This document shows positions 16,970 to 28,740 of a DNA stretch of 49,780 nt, one piece after another (the stretch's first letter is position 1; each line of letters opens with the position of its first letter). Source of the stretch: Acidobacteriaceae bacterium (GTDB taxonomy: Bacteria > Acidobacteriota > Terriglobia > Terriglobales > Acidobacteriaceae). Below the pieces are notes generated by a model. It searched no databases. It was not told the DNA's origin and was given only the letters and a program-made list of their open reading frames with translations. Location: positions 158-49,937 of the forward strand of contig PLBY01000010.1 in the NCBI GenBank assembly GCA_003134655.1, given 5' to 3'. A program made the position numbers and the translations under genes.

Positions 16970-18338
16970 GCGCAGACTCCAGCCGAGGCTTACCGTACTT
17001 CAGAACTCCCTTGACCTCAGCCACTGCAATCACCGGAATGAAACGGCAGAACAACAGGAACAAGGTGAAGAACAACCCGAAGCTGCCCAGCAGCGTCGCC
17101 ACTTCCACCCGAGTTGGCGCGTAGTGGAACCAATTCGCGGGGATGAAGTCGCGAGATAAAGAGGTAACAATTATTATGAAACGCTCGAACCACATCCCCA
17201 CGTTCACCAAAATGCAAATCGCAAACACTGCCGGAACATAGTTTCGGACTCGGCGAAACCAAAGCAACTGCGGAATAAAGACGTTGCACCCGACCATCGT
17301 CCAGTAGCCCCAGAACAGCGGCCCGAGCGCGCGGTTCAAGAACACGAACTGTTCGTAGGAACTCCCAGAGTAGAGCGCGGTGAAAAACTCTGTCGCGTAC
17401 GACAGCCCGACGATGCCACTGGTGGTGATCACCAGCTTGCACATGCGGTCGATGTGGCGGAGGGTGATGTATTCCTCAAGGTGCATCAGCCTGCGGGCAA
17501 TGATCATCAAGGTCAGCACCATGGCCATGCCGGAGAAGATTGCGCCCGCCACGAAGTACGGCGGAAAAATGGTGGCATGCCAGCCCGGAAGCACAGCCGT
17601 CGCGAAATCCCAACTCACGATGGTGTGTACCGAGATCACCAGCGGCGTACCGAGGCCCGCCAACATCAGGTACACAACTTCATAACGCTGCCATGCCCGG
17701 TAGGAACCGTTCCAGCCCAGGCTGAGTACACCGGCGAGTTTGCGCCGCCACTTGGCGGTGGCGCGGTCGCGAATGGTTGCCAGGTCAGGCAACATGCCGA
17801 CGAACCAAAACAGCGCCGAAACCGTGAAGTAAGTTGAGATGGCGAAGAAGTCCCACACCAGCGGCGAGCGGAAGTTTATCCACAGCGACCCCCGGGTATT
17901 GGGATATGGGAACATCCAGTAGGCGAACCAGGGGCGGCCGGTGTGGATGACGGGGAAAATGCCAGCACACATCACGGCGAAGATGGTCATTGCCTCGGCG
18001 GCGCGGTTGACCGAAGTGCGCCAGCGCTGCCGGAAGAGAAAGAGGATGGCCGAGATCAGTGTCCCGGCGTGGCCGATTCCGATCCAGAAAACGAAGTTGG
18101 TGATGTCAAAAGCCCAACCGACCGTGCGATTCAGGCCCCAGGTCCCCACCCCGACCGAAATCTCGTAGGTGACAGCCACGGCGCCCAGCAGGAGCAGCGA
18201 AGACGACACGCCGAGCGCTGCCCACCACAGCGCCGTGGGACGCGCCTCCATGGGCGCGCACACATCGTGCGTGACCTGCGCGATCGACTTGCCACCCTCG
18301 ATCAGAGGCTGTCGCAGCGCGATTGCGGCTTCAGCCAT
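16962..18338 (-). CDS. actC: Alternative complex III, quinol-binding membrane subunit ActC (NrfD-like)
   Basis: A 458-residue NrfD-family protein with about ten helices. Typical stretches are [78 protein letters not shown] and [14 protein letters not shown]. These helices form the quinol site facing ActB's iron-sulphur clusters. Its start ATGGCTGA overlaps the actB stop. Confidence 0.93.
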   Translation of the reverse strand: MAEAAIALRQPLIEGGKSIAQVTHDVCAPMEARPTALWWAALGVSSSLLLLGAVAVTYEISVGVGTWGLNRTVGWAFDITNFVFWIGIGHAGTLISAILFLFRQRWRTSVNRAAEAMTIFAVMCAGIFPVIHTGRPWFAYWMFPYPNTRGSLWINFRSPLVWDFFAISTYFTVSALFWFVGMLPDLATIRDRATAKWRRKLAGVLSLGWNGSYRAWQRYEVVYLMLAGLGTPLVISVHTIVSWDFATAVLPGWHATIFPPYFVAGAIFSGMAMVLTLMIIARRLMHLEEYITLRHIDRMCKLVITTSGIVGLSYATEFFTALYSGSSYEQFVFLNRALGPLFWGYWTMVGCNVFIPQLLWFRRVRNYVPAVFAICILVNVGMWFERFIIIVTSLSRDFIPANWFHYAPTRVEVATLLGSFGLFFTLFLLFCRFIPVIAVAEVKGVLKYGKPRLESAHE

Positions 18339-21300
18339 GATGTTCTTCCTTGCTCTCCTTCTCGTGATTGCGCACGATGGTCAGGTATCCCACGGAGGGC
18401 CGGACGTTGAGTTCCTCCAACACCCGGTAGCGTCGGGGATTCGCCATCATCTTGCTGACATGGCTGTTGGGATCGTTGAGGTCGCCAAAGTAAATTGCCT
18501 GTGCGGGGCAGGACTGCTGGCACGCGGTCTGCACGGAACCATCTGAGACTTTTTCTCCCAGCCGCTTGGCTTCGATCTTGGCTTCCTGGATGCGTTGCAC
18601 GCAGAACGTACACTTCTCCATCACGCCGCGCGAACGCACTGCGACATCGGGATTCAAAACGAGGTTTTGGAGCTGGTCGTCGTGTGCGTAGTTGAACCAG
18701 TTGAACCGCCGCGCCTTGTAGGGGCAGTTGTTGGCGCAATAGCGGGTGCCAATGCAGCGGTTGTAGACCTGCTGGTTCAGACCGTCCTCGCTGTGCACGG
18801 TCGCCAGCACCGGGCACACCGTTTCGCAAGGCGCGTTTTCGCACTGCTGGCACAGCAGCGGCTCGTAAGCAACGTCGATCTGGCCGGATTCTGTTTCCGC
18901 GTAGTAGCGGTCGATGCGCAGCCAGTGCATCTCGCGGTTGCGGCGAATTTCGTCCCTGCCCACGACCGGGATGTTGTTCTCCACCTGGCAGGCGATCACG
19001 CAGGAGGAACAACCGGTACAGGCGTTTTGGTCAATTACCATGCCCCAACGCGGTCCACTGTAAGGATGGTCCGTGGGCCACAGGTCTTCCTTTTCTTCGT
19101 GGTCTTCCACGCCGGCGTGCGGATCTTTGAGAAAAACCGCCAGAGTCGTTTCCTGGACGATCTGCCGAGGCCCGCTGCCCGGAGGCGTGAGCTTCTTGGG
19201 GACTGTGAGGGTGTTGTGGATTTGCGTGCATGCCAGTTCGCACTGCCTGCCAGTGCGGCTCACCTTGACCTGCGTGTCGTCGTATCTCAGAACGCCATCG
19301 CTCAATCGTAGCAACGGCGCGGCATTCACGCCGACGAAGCCGTTGTCTCCCACGCTGATTAAGGAATCGAGCCACTGCGGCCCGACCTTCGCGAATCGGG
19401 CGCTCAACTTGCTGCCGTAGCCCAGCGCGACGGCGATGACCTGGTCCTGCTGGCCGGGTTGGATGCACACCGGAAGCTCGACCGCCTGGCCACTGCCGCT
19501 CTCCAGGCGAACCACATCTCCATCCTCCACACCGAGCCGCTGCGCAGCGGACGGAGAGATCGACGCATAGTTGTCCCACGTCACCTTGGTGATTGGGTCG
19601 GGAAGCTCATGCAGCCATGGGTTGTAAGCATTGCGGCCATCGAGCATGGCGACGGTGGGGTAGAGCACGAGGGCGAAAGCGCCTGTCTCCGACCGCGGAG
19701 CTTTCAGAATTGGCCGGACTACCTGCGCATTGAATTCTCTTGACTTGATCGGAAGTGGTTCAACCTCGGCAAACCCATCGTGCACCGCGCGGTCCCAGAA
19801 CGCGTCGAAGTTCGATTCTCTCTTCTGACGAGGGAAGATGTCTGCCTTCCAGTGTTCTCGCACGAGGTCATAGGCGGGCTTGGGTTTTCCGTTCCAGGTT
19901 GTGATCGTCTCAAGCAGCGATCGCGTGTCTCCCAGCGGATGAACCGTTGGCTGGGAAACACTGACCAGCCCGCTTACCGGTTCGGCGTCGCTCCACGATT
20001 CCAGATAGTGCTGCTCGGGCAGAACGTAGCGTGCCAGGGTGGCGGTTTCGTCCGTGCGCTGCGCGAAACTGACCAGCAACGGAACTTTCCGCAGAACTCC
20101 GGCAAGAGCTTCGCCATCCGGAAGATCAAACGCTGGGTTGACGCCGTATATGAAAAGAGCTTTGATCTTGCCATCGCGCAATTCCGCGAGGAGGGCTCCC
20201 AATTCTTTGTCGCTCCCCTGCACCTGCAGGGATGGCTTCTCGACATCGAGCGTTGAGCCGTAGTTTCCCAGCAGGTGGTTGAGGTAGTTGCTCTGAAGCT
20301 GTTGCTGTAGATCGTTGCTGCCGCACACGATCAAGCTTCGCCCGCGCGCGTGCCAAAGGCGGTCCGCCAGTTCATCTAGGAATGCCGCACCGACAGAAGA
20401 AGCAGTCTCTGGCTCGCCAGAAGGAACCGCCGTTCCCGTTTCACGCGCAACTCTCTGCGCCAGGTGCGTGAGCAGAAGACCCATCTCTCCCGGCGCAACC
20501 GCAAATCGCCGGTCGGCCTTGCTGCCGGTCACGCTCATGCGCGGTTCGAACTGTACGTGATAGGAGACGCGCTTTGCTTCCAGATCGCGTCCGGCACGAT
20601 AGTCCGCGGTGTATTCGACAGGGCAGATCCACGTTCCCAGAAAATCGGCATCGAAACTGACAATGACTTCGGCTTTGTCAAAGTGAAACCGCGGCAGGAT
20701 GCGGACCCCATGCGTCTGCTCGTGTGCATCGAGCAGCGCCGCGTTCGACAGCGGGTCGTAGACGATGTGCCGCGCATCGGGGAAACCCTTTAGGAACCCC
20801 TGGACCGCGGCGCGTGTAGTTGGACTGGTGATTGTGCCACTCAAGAAACGAACCGCTCCGCGATCACCACGAATGTTCGCGACCTCAGCCTGGATCTCCT
20901 GGTCGACTTCGGTCCAAGAGGATTTCTTTCCATCCTTCAAAGGGTGTTGCAGACGTTGCGAATCGTAGAGGCCGAGAATGCTCGCTTGTCCCGTGGCACA
21001 CAATCCGCCGCGCGAAACTGGATGCTGGGGATTGCCTTCCAGTTTGATGGGCCGGCCGTCGCGCACCTTGGCGAGCAACCCGCAACCAGCACTGCACCCC
21101 GCGCACGTGGATGCATAGAAAAGCGAGCGCCCGGGAACCACCTCCTCGGGTTGCGAAAGCAGAGGAATCGCCCGCTGGACAGGAGCGCGGCTGCAACCGG
21201 TGGCGAAGGCCACACCCAGTGTGAACCCGGTCGCCTTCAGGAAATCGCGGCGGCGGAACTGGCGCGGTCCACCTTCCGGAAACTCGTCCGCGCGGGCGTT

Positions 21301-21369
21301 CAAGACATCGGGTGAAGCGTCTCGTTCTTTCAGGCTCTTCCAATACCGTTTTGTTCTTCTCTTACTCAA
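18331..21369 (-). CDS. actB: Alternative complex III, iron-sulphur subunit ActB (molybdopterin-enzyme-like fusion)
   Basis: A 1012-residue Tat-exported protein ([11 protein letters not shown] near residue 40). The large N-terminal part has the molybdopterin-oxidoreductase fold, which in this family holds no molybdenum. The C-terminal 250 residues bind the iron-sulphur clusters: [35 protein letters not shown] and CTFCVQ. The start is taken as TTG at 21369, because AGGAGA stands 7 bases before it; the open frame upstream runs through actA out of frame and is not coding. It lies 11 bp after actA. Electrons go from quinol at ActC through these clusters to the haems of ActA/ActE. Confidence 0.93.
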   Translation of the reverse strand: MSKRRTKRYWKSLKERDASPDVLNARADEFPEGGPRQFRRRDFLKATGFTLGVAFATGCSRAPVQRAIPLLSQPEEVVPGRSLFYASTCAGCSAGCGLLAKVRDGRPIKLEGNPQHPVSRGGLCATGQASILGLYDSQRLQHPLKDGKKSSWTEVDQEIQAEVANIRGDRGAVRFLSGTITSPTTRAAVQGFLKGFPDARHIVYDPLSNAALLDAHEQTHGVRILPRFHFDKAEVIVSFDADFLGTWICPVEYTADYRAGRDLEAKRVSYHVQFEPRMSVTGSKADRRFAVAPGEMGLLLTHLAQRVARETGTAVPSGEPETASSVGAAFLDELADRLWHARGRSLIVCGSNDLQQQLQSNYLNHLLGNYGSTLDVEKPSLQVQGSDKELGALLAELRDGKIKALFIYGVNPAFDLPDGEALAGVLRKVPLLVSFAQRTDETATLARYVLPEQHYLESWSDAEPVSGLVSVSQPTVHPLGDTRSLLETITTWNGKPKPAYDLVREHWKADIFPRQKRESNFDAFWDRAVHDGFAEVEPLPIKSREFNAQVVRPILKAPRSETGAFALVLYPTVAMLDGRNAYNPWLHELPDPITKVTWDNYASISPSAAQRLGVEDGDVVRLESGSGQAVELPVCIQPGQQDQVIAVALGYGSKLSARFAKVGPQWLDSLISVGDNGFVGVNAAPLLRLSDGVLRYDDTQVKVSRTGRQCELACTQIHNTLTVPKKLTPPGSGPRQIVQETTLAVFLKDPHAGVEDHEEKEDLWPTDHPYSGPRWGMVIDQNACTGCSSCVIACQVENNIPVVGRDEIRRNREMHWLRIDRYYAETESGQIDVAYEPLLCQQCENAPCETVCPVLATVHSEDGLNQQVYNRCIGTRYCANNCPYKARRFNWFNYAHDDQLQNLVLNPDVAVRSRGVMEKCTFCVQRIQEAKIEAKRLGEKVSDGSVQTACQQSCPAQAIYFGDLNDPNSHVSKMMANPRRYRVLEELNVRPSVGYLTIVRNHEKESKEEHHG

Positions 21370-21380
21370 ACAAACTCTCC

Positions 21381-22133
21381 TCAGTAATGACAGATCGAAC
21401 AGTCGGTGGATGCATACACTCGATGCGTCACCGGCACGGTCCCCTGTGCCGCTGGAGCTGGCGCGCTGGTGAAGTTTCCATCGCCATCCAGTCCCGCGCG
21501 ATCCACTCCGCGATGGCAGTTCACGCACCATCCCATGCTCAAGTCCTCGACTTGGCGGACGCGCTCCATGGTCTCGACTGGACCGTGGCACTTCTGGCAC
21601 GCGACTCCTGCATTGACGTGTGGGCGATGGTCGAAATAGACGAAGTCCGGCAGGTTGTGAACCTTCATCCAAGTGATCGGGGCGGTCGGTTTGGCCGGAT
21701 CGGGCTGCATCTTTTCGTTGAGCGCCAACGCGTCGTAGATCTTCTGGATTTCCGGAGAAACCACTCGCCGGGGCTCGCGCTTCTCTTTCTTCGCCAATTC
21801 ATCTTCCGCGTGGATTGCTCCCAGCGGAGCGGCAACGAACCTGTGACAGTTCATGCAGACGTTCGCGGCGGGTATCCCGGCGTGACGGCTCTTCTCCGCT
21901 CCCGAGTGGCAGTACAGACACTGCACTTGCAGCTCGCCAGCATGCAGGCGGTGGGAAAAGGCTACCGGCTGTGCCGGCTCATAGCCGATCTGATTGCCGG
22001 GCAAGGCGTACGCGTTGAACTTCGGTACCAGGATCAGCAAGCTGAACGAGAGCGCGGTCAGAAGCACCAGCGTTACGAATGGGCTGCCGAGGTACTGCAG
22101 CGCGCCAGACGGCTTTGGACGTGGCCTTGCCAT
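21381..22133 (-). CDS. actA: Alternative complex III, pentahaem cytochrome c subunit ActA
   Basis: A 250-residue protein with an N-terminal membrane anchor (about 15-35) and five CxxCH haem sites: CLYCH, CMNCH, CQKCH, CVNCH and CSICH, the last only two residues from the C-terminus. Haem number, FDHRPHVNAGVACQKCHG and EDLSMGWCVNCH are typical for ActA. It starts 4 bp after the stop of narI, so the act genes are translated as a direct continuation of narGHJI. Confidence 0.94.
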   Translation of the reverse strand: MARPRPKPSGALQYLGSPFVTLVLLTALSFSLLILVPKFNAYALPGNQIGYEPAQPVAFSHRLHAGELQVQCLYCHSGAEKSRHAGIPAANVCMNCHRFVAAPLGAIHAEDELAKKEKREPRRVVSPEIQKIYDALALNEKMQPDPAKPTAPITWMKVHNLPDFVYFDHRPHVNAGVACQKCHGPVETMERVRQVEDLSMGWCVNCHRGVDRAGLDGDGNFTSAPAPAAQGTVPVTHRVYASTDCSICHY

Positions 22134-22137
22134 CCCG

Positions 22138-22860
22138 TCAGTCCTTTACACCGCCCGCTCTGCGCGGCCACACCGGCAGGATCCCAATCCCATACCAACG
22201 CACCAACTGGGGTTTGCGCCACAGGTATGGCACCGGCGCCACTAGGGCATGCACCAGACGCGTGAACGGGAAGAATCCGACAATCAACCAGCCATTGACC
22301 ACGTGGAATTTCACGATGAAGGGCATGGTCACGAGATAGCTGATGTCCGGCCGGAACAAGAAAATAGAATGCAGATAGGGCGCCGCCGAAGTCGAATACC
22401 AGGAAGTTCCCCAAGGGTAGAAGATGGCCACGTAGATTCCCGCACCCGCCTGCAATATGAGCATGGACTCAATGACCCAATCGGCGGGGGTAGTCACGGT
22501 TCTGGCTTTCGGATAGCGGATGCGCCGCTCGATGACGCCCACGAAACCCACGAGGGCCATCAGGGCAAACGCCAGGCTGAAGACTTCAAGCACATAGAGC
22601 CGCAGCGGGCGACTGTTCCACAGCAGCACTTGGCGCGGGATCAGCAGTCCCATCAAGTGCCCCAGCAAGATAGCGAAGATGCCATAGTGCAGCGCGGTCA
22701 AACCCCAGAAGTGCTGGCTGTTTTCCAGAAACTGCGACGACAAGCTGGAGTAGGTAAAGGGTGCCTTGCGATAGCGCATAATCGTGCCCAGGAAGAATAC
22801 GAAGAGCGCCACGTAAGGTAGCATCGCGAACAACAGCAGGTTCATGGTTGGATTCGTCAT
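22138..22860 (-). CDS. narI: Respiratory nitrate reductase, cytochrome b (gamma) subunit
   Basis: A 240-residue membrane protein with five helices that oxidises quinol and passes electrons through two b haems to NarH. Histidine pairs in LTALHYGIFAILLGHLMGLL and KFHVVNGWLIVGFFPFTRLVH are the expected haem ligands. SLAFALMALVGFVGVIERR is the middle helix. It lies 12 bp after narJ and 4 bp before actA. Confidence 0.95.
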   Translation of the reverse strand: MTNPTMNLLLFAMLPYVALFVFFLGTIMRYRKAPFTYSSLSSQFLENSQHFWGLTALHYGIFAILLGHLMGLLIPRQVLLWNSRPLRLYVLEVFSLAFALMALVGFVGVIERRIRYPKARTVTTPADWVIESMLILQAGAGIYVAIFYPWGTSWYSTSAAPYLHSIFLFRPDISYLVTMPFIVKFHVVNGWLIVGFFPFTRLVHALVAPVPYLWRKPQLVRWYGIGILPVWPRRAGGVKD

Positions 22861-22872
22861 CGCTTTGGTCCT

Positions 22873-23430
22873 TCAAGCCAACACTTTGAGTAGTGGTTCA
22901 CTTTCCGGAATGATGAGCGGTATTTCGGGAAACTGGCTGCGAAGCAAACTCCGGACCGCCAGCAGCACGTTTTCAAACGGATTCTTTTTATCGCGCATGG
23001 CCTGAAGCATCTTCTCCAGCGCTGGCAGCACGCAAGCTGCAACGAAGTCGGCGCCGGCTCCGTGCTCCATCCGCTCCACCAACTGCAAGACGTGGGTGAG
23101 GTGGTCCGGAAGTTCAGTGGACTCTGCCAACTCATGCCGACGCAACTCCTCGCGCACCCGCACCATCAGCAGGCCGCGTTCGTAGTTTTCGCCGAATAAG
23201 TGCCAGCCCAATTCCAGCGAGCACATCGGGTTGAGATCGAACGTCTGGGTGAACAGCTCCTGGAGTTGGTCGGTTCTCAGTCCCCGCATCCGGATGGCAA
23301 ACTGCTGCAGTTGCTCGCGGCACTCTTCCGGAGCAACTTGCACGCTGGCTTCAATCCGCTGCGCATAGTCCGCCTCGGGATAGGTCAGCAGAGCAACCAG
23401 CACGTTGTAGATCGCAGCATCTTGCATCAC
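22873..23430 (-). CDS. narJ: Nitrate reductase assembly chaperone NarJ
   Basis: A 185-residue cytoplasmic TorD/NarJ-family chaperone. Seen are LVALLTYPEADY at the N-terminus, the family signature DLNPMCSLELGWHLFGENYERG (usually YvxtFDl-p-csLyLth...G) and a C-terminal helical part. It guides molybdenum cofactor and cluster insertion into NarGH before membrane attachment. It overlaps narH by 4 bp. Confidence 0.93.
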   Translation of the reverse strand: MMQDAAIYNVLVALLTYPEADYAQRIEASVQVAPEECREQLQQFAIRMRGLRTDQLQELFTQTFDLNPMCSLELGWHLFGENYERGLLMVRVREELRRHELAESTELPDHLTHVLQLVERMEHGAGADFVAACVLPALEKMLQAMRDKKNPFENVLLAVRSLLRSQFPEIPLIIPESEPLLKVLA

Positions 23431-24917
23431 ATCCCCCGGTGGGGCGCACTGACGAAGCCGAAGCCCGCGTTCGCCTGGTGCTCCCTGGGATCTTCCATCA
23501 TCTGCAGAGCCTCTTCGCGGTGCATGGGCGGAATCACGAAGCGGTCTTCAAAGGCGCAGAGCGAAGTGAGTTGGTAGATGGCCTCAGCTTCTTCGGGTGA
23601 GCAGTCCGCCTCGGCCAGCATGCGGTTGGCGACTTCCGCCGTCACGTCGCCGACGGTCAGTGCGCGACGGTACCAGCGCACCGCTTTTTGTTTGCGCAGG
23701 GCGTAGCGCACTTTGTTTTCCTGACCCGCGCCCAGCAGTTTGGCCAGGTAGGCCACAGGAACGCGAGATTGTTCGATGTCGTGAAACAGGTCGCCCGAAA
23801 CGTGGTCGATCACGCCGCCCTCCTGGCTTGCCATCACGGGTGACATCGGCGGCACGTAAAACAGCATCGGAAAGGTCCGGTATTCCAAATGTGGGGGGAG
23901 GGCCAGCTTCCAAACTTTTACAAACTGGTAGACGGGAGACTTCTGCGCCGATTCGATGACCGAGTCGTGTACTCCACCAACCCGAGCCGCCGCGATCACT
24001 TCAGGGTCAAAAGGATCGAGAATGAGGGAGCGCTGTCCTTCGATGAGCTGATCGTCCGGCAGCTTGGCGACTTCTTCGATTCGCGCTGCGTCATAGAGCA
24101 ACACGCCCAGATAGCGAATTCGTCCGACGCAAGAGTGGAAGCATGCCGGCGCTTGCCCGGTTTCCAGGCGTGGGAAGCACAGGATGCACTTCTCCGATTT
24201 TCCTGTAGACCAATTGAAATAGGTCTTCTTATACGGGCACGCGGCCACACAGGCACGCCATCCTCGGCAGCGTTTCTGGTCGATCAGTACGATGCCGTCT
24301 TCTCCGCGTTTATAGAGCGCGCCCGATGGACACGACGCCACACACGACGGGTTCAGGCAGTGATTACAGATACGCGGGAAGTAGAAGAACACTAGGCGCT
24401 CGGTGGCGAAGAGTTGTTCGCGCTGTTCCGGTGTCAGGCTCTCCAGGTTGGGATCGTTCTTCGCGTAAACCGGCGAGCCCCCGAGGTCGTCATCCCAGTT
24501 CGGACCGGCTTCCACGTTGATGTAATCGCCCGTGACCATGGAGATCGGCTTGGCCGTGGGCTGGTCCGCACCTTCGGGCGCGTTGAACAGGTTTTGGTAG
24601 TCGTAGGTCCACGGCTCGTAGTAATCGTCGAGGGTGGGCTGGTTGGGATTGTGGAAGATGTTGAACAGCGCGCTACTCTTGTTCTGGGATCTGAGCTCGA
24701 GTTCGTCGTTCTTCTTTTCCCAGCCGCCTTTGTAGCGCTCCTGGTCTTCCCAGCGCGTGGGGAAACCCGTGCCGGGCTTGGTTTCCACGTTGTTCCACCA
24801 CATGTATTCCGTGCCCTTGCGATCGGTCCAGATGTTCTTGCAAGCGATCGAGCAGGTGTGGCAGCCAATGCACTTGTCGAGGTGGAACACCATCGAGATT
24901 TGTGAGCGTACATTCAT
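23427..24917 (-). CDS. narH: Respiratory nitrate reductase, iron-sulphur (beta) subunit
   Basis: A 496-residue protein binding three 4Fe-4S and one 3Fe-4S cluster. Cys groups are CIGCHTCSIAC (residue about 16), CNHCLNPSCVASC, CRGWRACVAACPY (Trp in place of one Cys marks the 3Fe-4S cluster) and CILCFPRLETGQAPAC. Middle part contains VEAGPNWDDDLGG, typical of NarH. No signal peptide, consistent with a cytoplasmic NarGH. The gap to narG is 163 bp, the longest inside the operon, and is filled by repeats. Confidence 0.96.
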   Translation of the reverse strand: MNVRSQISMVFHLDKCIGCHTCSIACKNIWTDRKGTEYMWWNNVETKPGTGFPTRWEDQERYKGGWEKKNDELELRSQNKSSALFNIFHNPNQPTLDDYYEPWTYDYQNLFNAPEGADQPTAKPISMVTGDYINVEAGPNWDDDLGGSPVYAKNDPNLESLTPEQREQLFATERLVFFYFPRICNHCLNPSCVASCPSGALYKRGEDGIVLIDQKRCRGWRACVAACPYKKTYFNWSTGKSEKCILCFPRLETGQAPACFHSCVGRIRYLGVLLYDAARIEEVAKLPDDQLIEGQRSLILDPFDPEVIAAARVGGVHDSVIESAQKSPVYQFVKVWKLALPPHLEYRTFPMLFYVPPMSPVMASQEGGVIDHVSGDLFHDIEQSRVPVAYLAKLLGAGQENKVRYALRKQKAVRWYRRALTVGDVTAEVANRMLAEADCSPEEAEAIYQLTSLCAFEDRFVIPPMHREEALQMMEDPREHQANAGFGFVSAPHRGM

Positions 24918-24921
24918 GTTT

Positions 24922-24970
24922 GTCGTCCGTCGTTGGTCGTTGGTCGTTAGTCGTTAGCCATTGGTCGCGG
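24922..24970 (+). repeat. Degenerate heptamer tandem repeat between narG and narH
   Basis: Seven 7-bp units of the type GTCGTTG/GTCGTTA in a row: four are exact or differ only in the last base, the outer ones are more degraded. It lies just outside the narH start. Such heptamer runs occur in other acidobacterial spacers as I recall; their function is not known. Confidence 0.7.
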
Positions 24971-25004
24971 TTGCTCTCGGCTTTCGCTTCTTGGTTTGAA
25001 AGGA

Positions 25005-25054
25005 TGCGGCTTCAGCCGCACCGCAGCCGTTCCTAGTCTGAAGGGCTTTAGCCC
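25005..25054. repeat. Twin hairpin, REP-like element between narG and narH
   Basis: Two inverted repeats with similar loops: TGCGGC-TTCA-GCCGCA (25005-25020) and GGGC-TTTA-GCCC (25043-25054). In the transcript they would form two stem-loops between the narG stop and narH start. They may stabilise the narG message or attenuate transcription; alternatively they are a dispersed repetitive element. Confidence 0.6.
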
Positions 25055-25080
25055 CCGGGGGACCGCGCCCTTGTCTTCTA

Positions 25081-28000
25081 TTACCACTTCAACTCCGGCA
25101 GCTTGCGCACCAGCACGTGAGTATCGCGGTTGCATCCGGTCGGACCCCAGTAATTAAAGTGAAATGTGAATTGCCCATAACCGCCTGCCATCAGGTTCGG
25201 TTTCAGCCGCGTGCGCGTGAGGCTATTGTGGCCACCGGCGCGGCGGTTGCCGCGCATCGGTGAAGTCGGCACCGAGTAAGTGCGTTCGGGTGAGTGATAC
25301 TGAATGCAAATGCCCGGCGGAATGCGAGCGCTGACGGCGGCGCGCGTAACTACGACTCCGTTGTCGTTGTACACTTCGACCCAGTCGTTGTCCGCGATGT
25401 CGATGTCGGCCGCGTCCTTCTCATTGATCCAGAAGGGCTCGACCCCGCGCGATAGCGTGGTCATGCGCTGGTTGTCGCCGTAGGTCGAGTGGATATGCCA
25501 CTTCCCGTGCGGCGTAAGGTAGTTGAGCATCTTGGTCGGCCCAACTTCCTTGCTGAACTTCAAGTCGGCATACTGAGTGGGCAGCGGCTTTGGCTTGTAC
25601 ACCGGCAGGTTCTCGCCGAACTGGATATAAAGAGGATGGTCGAGATAAAAGTGCTGCCGCCCGGTGAGAGTGCGCCACGGCATCAAGCACTCCACGTTGT
25701 AGGTGAAGGGCGAGTAAGCGCGTCCGTTCTCGGTCAGTCCCGACCACATGGGACTGTTGATGAGGCGATGCGGATGTGCCTGCAGGTCCTTGTAGCTCAC
25801 CCGCACCCCGCGGTTCTTCTCCGCCAAGTGGACTAGCGGCACCCCGGCCTTTTCCTCCAACTCCTTATAAGAGCGGTACGCCAACTCACCGTTGGTTACG
25901 GTGGCGAAGCGCAGAATGAGATTGCAGGCATGCTCGTCTTCGAGTAGCGACGGATACTGCTTGCCATCCCACGTAACCGTCGGGCAGGTCTTCAGGGCCG
26001 CATCGTATTCGTCCTCGATCCGGTAATGCGTGCCGTGCTGGCCCAGTCCGTTCGCTCGCGCCAGTGGACCGAAAGAGATGTACTGGTTGTAAAGGTTCTT
26101 GTAATCGCGTGAGACTACCTTGAATCCGGGCATGGTCTTGCCCGGAATGGCTTCCACCTCTCCAGTCAGCCAGTCTTTGATGTCGGGCTGCGCGATCTCC
26201 GCTGGCGAATCGTGCAGCAGAGGCGAGGCCACCAGATCTTTCACCCGCTCGGGAAAATGCTTCTCCGCCAGTTCGGAGAACTTCTTCGCAATCGCACGGA
26301 AGATCTGCCAGTCGCTCTTGGACTCCCAAGCCGGCGGCACCGCCTCCGACAGCGGGTGGATGAAGCTGTGCATGTCGGTGGTGTTCAGGTCGGCCTTCTC
26401 GTACCACGTGGCAGCGGGTAGAACGATATCCGAATAGAGCGCGGACGTGTCCATACGAAAGTTGAGGTCCACCACCAGGTCCATCTTCCCCTGGGGAGCG
26501 TTCTTGTGCCACGTGACTTCGCGAGCACTGCCTTGCGCCAGGTTGTCATCGGAGATCGCGTTGTTGTGCGTGCCCAGATAGTGCTTGAGAAAATACTCGT
26601 GGCCCTTAGCGCTGGCCAGTAGCGCATTGCCGCGCCAGATGTACCATATCCGCGGCCAGTTCTCCGGCGCATCGGGATCTTCGACTGAGAACTTCAGCTT
26701 GCGGTCTTTCAGTTGCTCGACTGCATAGCTCACAACGGCTTCGTCGTTCTTGGCTCCGGAGGCTTCCGCTTCTTTCACGACTTCCAAGGGGCTCTTCTGG
26801 AATTGCGGATAGAACGGCAGCCATCCTGAACGCACCGCTCGCACCTGCAGATCCATGGTGTGTCCATGGGCAAGGCTCGCGGAGGACGATCCGTTGCCGT
26901 TGGCAAGGGGAACCGTGTGGTAGTCGGTGAAGTCGCGCTCGTAGCGCCATTGGTCTGTATGCACATAGTGCCAACTCGGCGCATTCTGCAGCCGGGCTGC
27001 GGGAAACCAGTCACGGCCAAACGCGATAGCCGACCACGGTTCTCCCGGCGCCAGTTTTTCCTGTCCGACGTAGTGGGCCAATCCCCCGCCGTTCACTCCG
27101 ATGCAGCCGCAGAACATCAGAGAATGGATCGCGGCGCGATACATCAGGTTGGCGTGGTACCAGTGATTGATGCCGGCGCCGATGATCACCGTGCACTTGC
27201 CGTTGGTGAGTTCCGCCGTGCTCGCCCATTCGCGGGCAAAACGGAGCAATACCTGCCGGCTGATCCCGGTGTACTTCTCCATCCAAGCCGGGGTGTAGGG
27301 TTGGGTCTCGTCGTCGTAGTTCGCGGGATACTCGCCCTCTAGCCCGCGCGACACTCCGTACTGTGCCATCAGCAGGTCGTAAACTGTGGTGACGGTTACG
27401 GTCTCTCCGGTCGTACTTTTCACACGTCGTACCGGAACAGAGCGGGTGAGCGTGCGCCCGTCGCCGAAGTCATTCAGCGCCACGGGAACTACCGCGTCGC
27501 TCTGCTCAAGGAAAGTCAGGATGGGATCGATAGCGGAGCCATCGACGCCGTCTTTCAGCAGCAGGTTCCACTTGCCTTTTTCTTTTCCCCAGCGGAAACC
27601 AGAGCTACCCATCGGCATCTTCGGCCGGTTCGCGGTGGCGTCCCACATCAGAAATTTCCAGTCGCCGTTCTCTATATCTTTGTAGCCATCCAACCGGTTC
27701 GCCCGCAGCAACTTCCCCGCCTGCCACTTCCCATCGTGTTCCGTGAGTTCCACCAGGTAAGGCGAGTCGGTGTATTGCTTGGCATAATTCAGGAAGTATG
27801 GCGTTTTCTTCTCGTGATGAAATTCCTTGAGCAGGACGTGGTTCACCGCCATCCACCAGGCGCCGTCCTGTCCGGCATTGATCGCCACCCACTCGTCGGC
27901 GTACTTCGAGACCTGCGAGAAGTCCGGCGAGAAGACCCACATCTTCGACCCGTTGTGACGAGCCTCGGCTGCGAAGTGGCAGTCGGGCGTGCGCGTCATA

Positions 28001-28740
28001 TTCAGATTCGATCCCACCACCGCCAGGAGTTTGGCGTTGTACCAGTCGGCCGATTCCTGCACATCCGTTTGCTCGCCCCAGGTTTCAGGTGAGGCCGAAG
28101 GCAGATCGGAATACCAGTCGTAGAAAGAAAGTGACACTGCGCCCATCAATTGCAGCATTCGAGAGCCGCTGGCGTAGCTGATCATCGACATCGCAGGAAT
28201 GGGTGAAAACCCTGCGATGCGATCCGGCCCGTGTTTCTTGATGGTGTAGATGTTGGCGGCCGCGATCAACTCCAGCATCGTGTCCCAATCGGCGCGGCGC
28301 AGGCCGCCTTTGCCGCGAGCCTTCTGCCAGCGCTGACGTGATTCGGGATTCTCCACCAGCGACTTCCAGGCCTCGACCGGATCTTCGTGTTGCGCCCGGG
28401 CCTGTTTCCACAAATCAATCAGCGCTCCGCGAACATACGGGTACTTCACCCGCAGGGGGCTGTACAGGTACCAGGAGAAAGAGATACCGCGCTGACAGCC
28501 CCGCGGCTCATAGGGAGGAAGGCCGCTTTCGAGCAGCGGATAATCCAGTCCCTGCATCTCCCAGGTGACGATGCCGTCCTTCACATGGATCTGCCAAGTG
28601 CAGCCGCCGGTGCAGTTCACTCCGTGCGTGCTGCGGACGATCTTGTCGTATTGCCAGCGGTTGCGATAGAACTCTTCCCAACTGCGCCGCCTGGGATCGA
28701 CTTCGTCCCGGATCCACGAGATCGCGTCCCGCGTCTTCAT
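25081..28740 (-). CDS. narG: Respiratory nitrate reductase, catalytic molybdenum (alpha) subunit
   Basis: A 1219-residue protein that reduces nitrate to nitrite with quinol electrons. The N-terminus has the FS0 cluster ligands His39, Cys43, Cys47 and Cys82 (HGVNCTGGC ... RGCQRG). The molybdenum-ligand Asp is in [20 protein letters not shown] (around residue 210), followed by [32 protein letters not shown] and [21 protein letters not shown] further on are also NarG motifs. There is no twin-arginine signal, so the active site faces the cytoplasm, which agrees with the NarK gene downstream. It overlaps narC in ATGA. Confidence 0.97.
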   Translation of the reverse strand: MKTRDAISWIRDEVDPRRRSWEEFYRNRWQYDKIVRSTHGVNCTGGCTWQIHVKDGIVTWEMQGLDYPLLESGLPPYEPRGCQRGISFSWYLYSPLRVKYPYVRGALIDLWKQARAQHEDPVEAWKSLVENPESRQRWQKARGKGGLRRADWDTMLELIAAANIYTIKKHGPDRIAGFSPIPAMSMISYASGSRMLQLMGAVSLSFYDWYSDLPSASPETWGEQTDVQESADWYNAKLLAVVGSNLNMTRTPDCHFAAEARHNGSKMWVFSPDFSQVSKYADEWVAINAGQDGAWWMAVNHVLLKEFHHEKKTPYFLNYAKQYTDSPYLVELTEHDGKWQAGKLLRANRLDGYKDIENGDWKFLMWDATANRPKMPMGSSGFRWGKEKGKWNLLLKDGVDGSAIDPILTFLEQSDAVVPVALNDFGDGRTLTRSVPVRRVKSTTGETVTVTTVYDLLMAQYGVSRGLEGEYPANYDDETQPYTPAWMEKYTGISRQVLLRFAREWASTAELTNGKCTVIIGAGINHWYHANLMYRAAIHSLMFCGCIGVNGGGLAHYVGQEKLAPGEPWSAIAFGRDWFPAARLQNAPSWHYVHTDQWRYERDFTDYHTVPLANGNGSSSASLAHGHTMDLQVRAVRSGWLPFYPQFQKSPLEVVKEAEASGAKNDEAVVSYAVEQLKDRKLKFSVEDPDAPENWPRIWYIWRGNALLASAKGHEYFLKHYLGTHNNAISDDNLAQGSAREVTWHKNAPQGKMDLVVDLNFRMDTSALYSDIVLPAATWYEKADLNTTDMHSFIHPLSEAVPPAWESKSDWQIFRAIAKKFSELAEKHFPERVKDLVASPLLHDSPAEIAQPDIKDWLTGEVEAIPGKTMPGFKVVSRDYKNLYNQYISFGPLARANGLGQHGTHYRIEDEYDAALKTCPTVTWDGKQYPSLLEDEHACNLILRFATVTNGELAYRSYKELEEKAGVPLVHLAEKNRGVRVSYKDLQAHPHRLINSPMWSGLTENGRAYSPFTYNVECLMPWRTLTGRQHFYLDHPLYIQFGENLPVYKPKPLPTQYADLKFSKEVGPTKMLNYLTPHGKWHIHSTYGDNQRMTTLSRGVEPFWINEKDAADIDIADNDWVEVYNDNGVVVTRAAVSARIPPGICIQYHSPERTYSVPTSPMRGNRRAGGHNSLTRTRLKPNLMAGGYGQFTFHFNYWGPTGCNRDTHVLVRKLPELKW

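Noticed and set aside
18595..19311. Long plus-strand open frames opposite actB
   Set aside because: Antisense shadows of a high-GC gene with full domain support on the minus strand; no ribosome site and no family resemblance.
21370..21672. N-terminal extension of ActB upstream of 21369
   Set aside because: It overlaps the pentahaem actA gene in another frame, gives low-complexity Arg/Ser-rich protein, and a ribosome site points to the TTG at 21369.
24922..24970. CRISPR-like repeat array
   Set aside because: Units are 7 bp without spacers; it is a simple tandem repeat and no cas gene is present.
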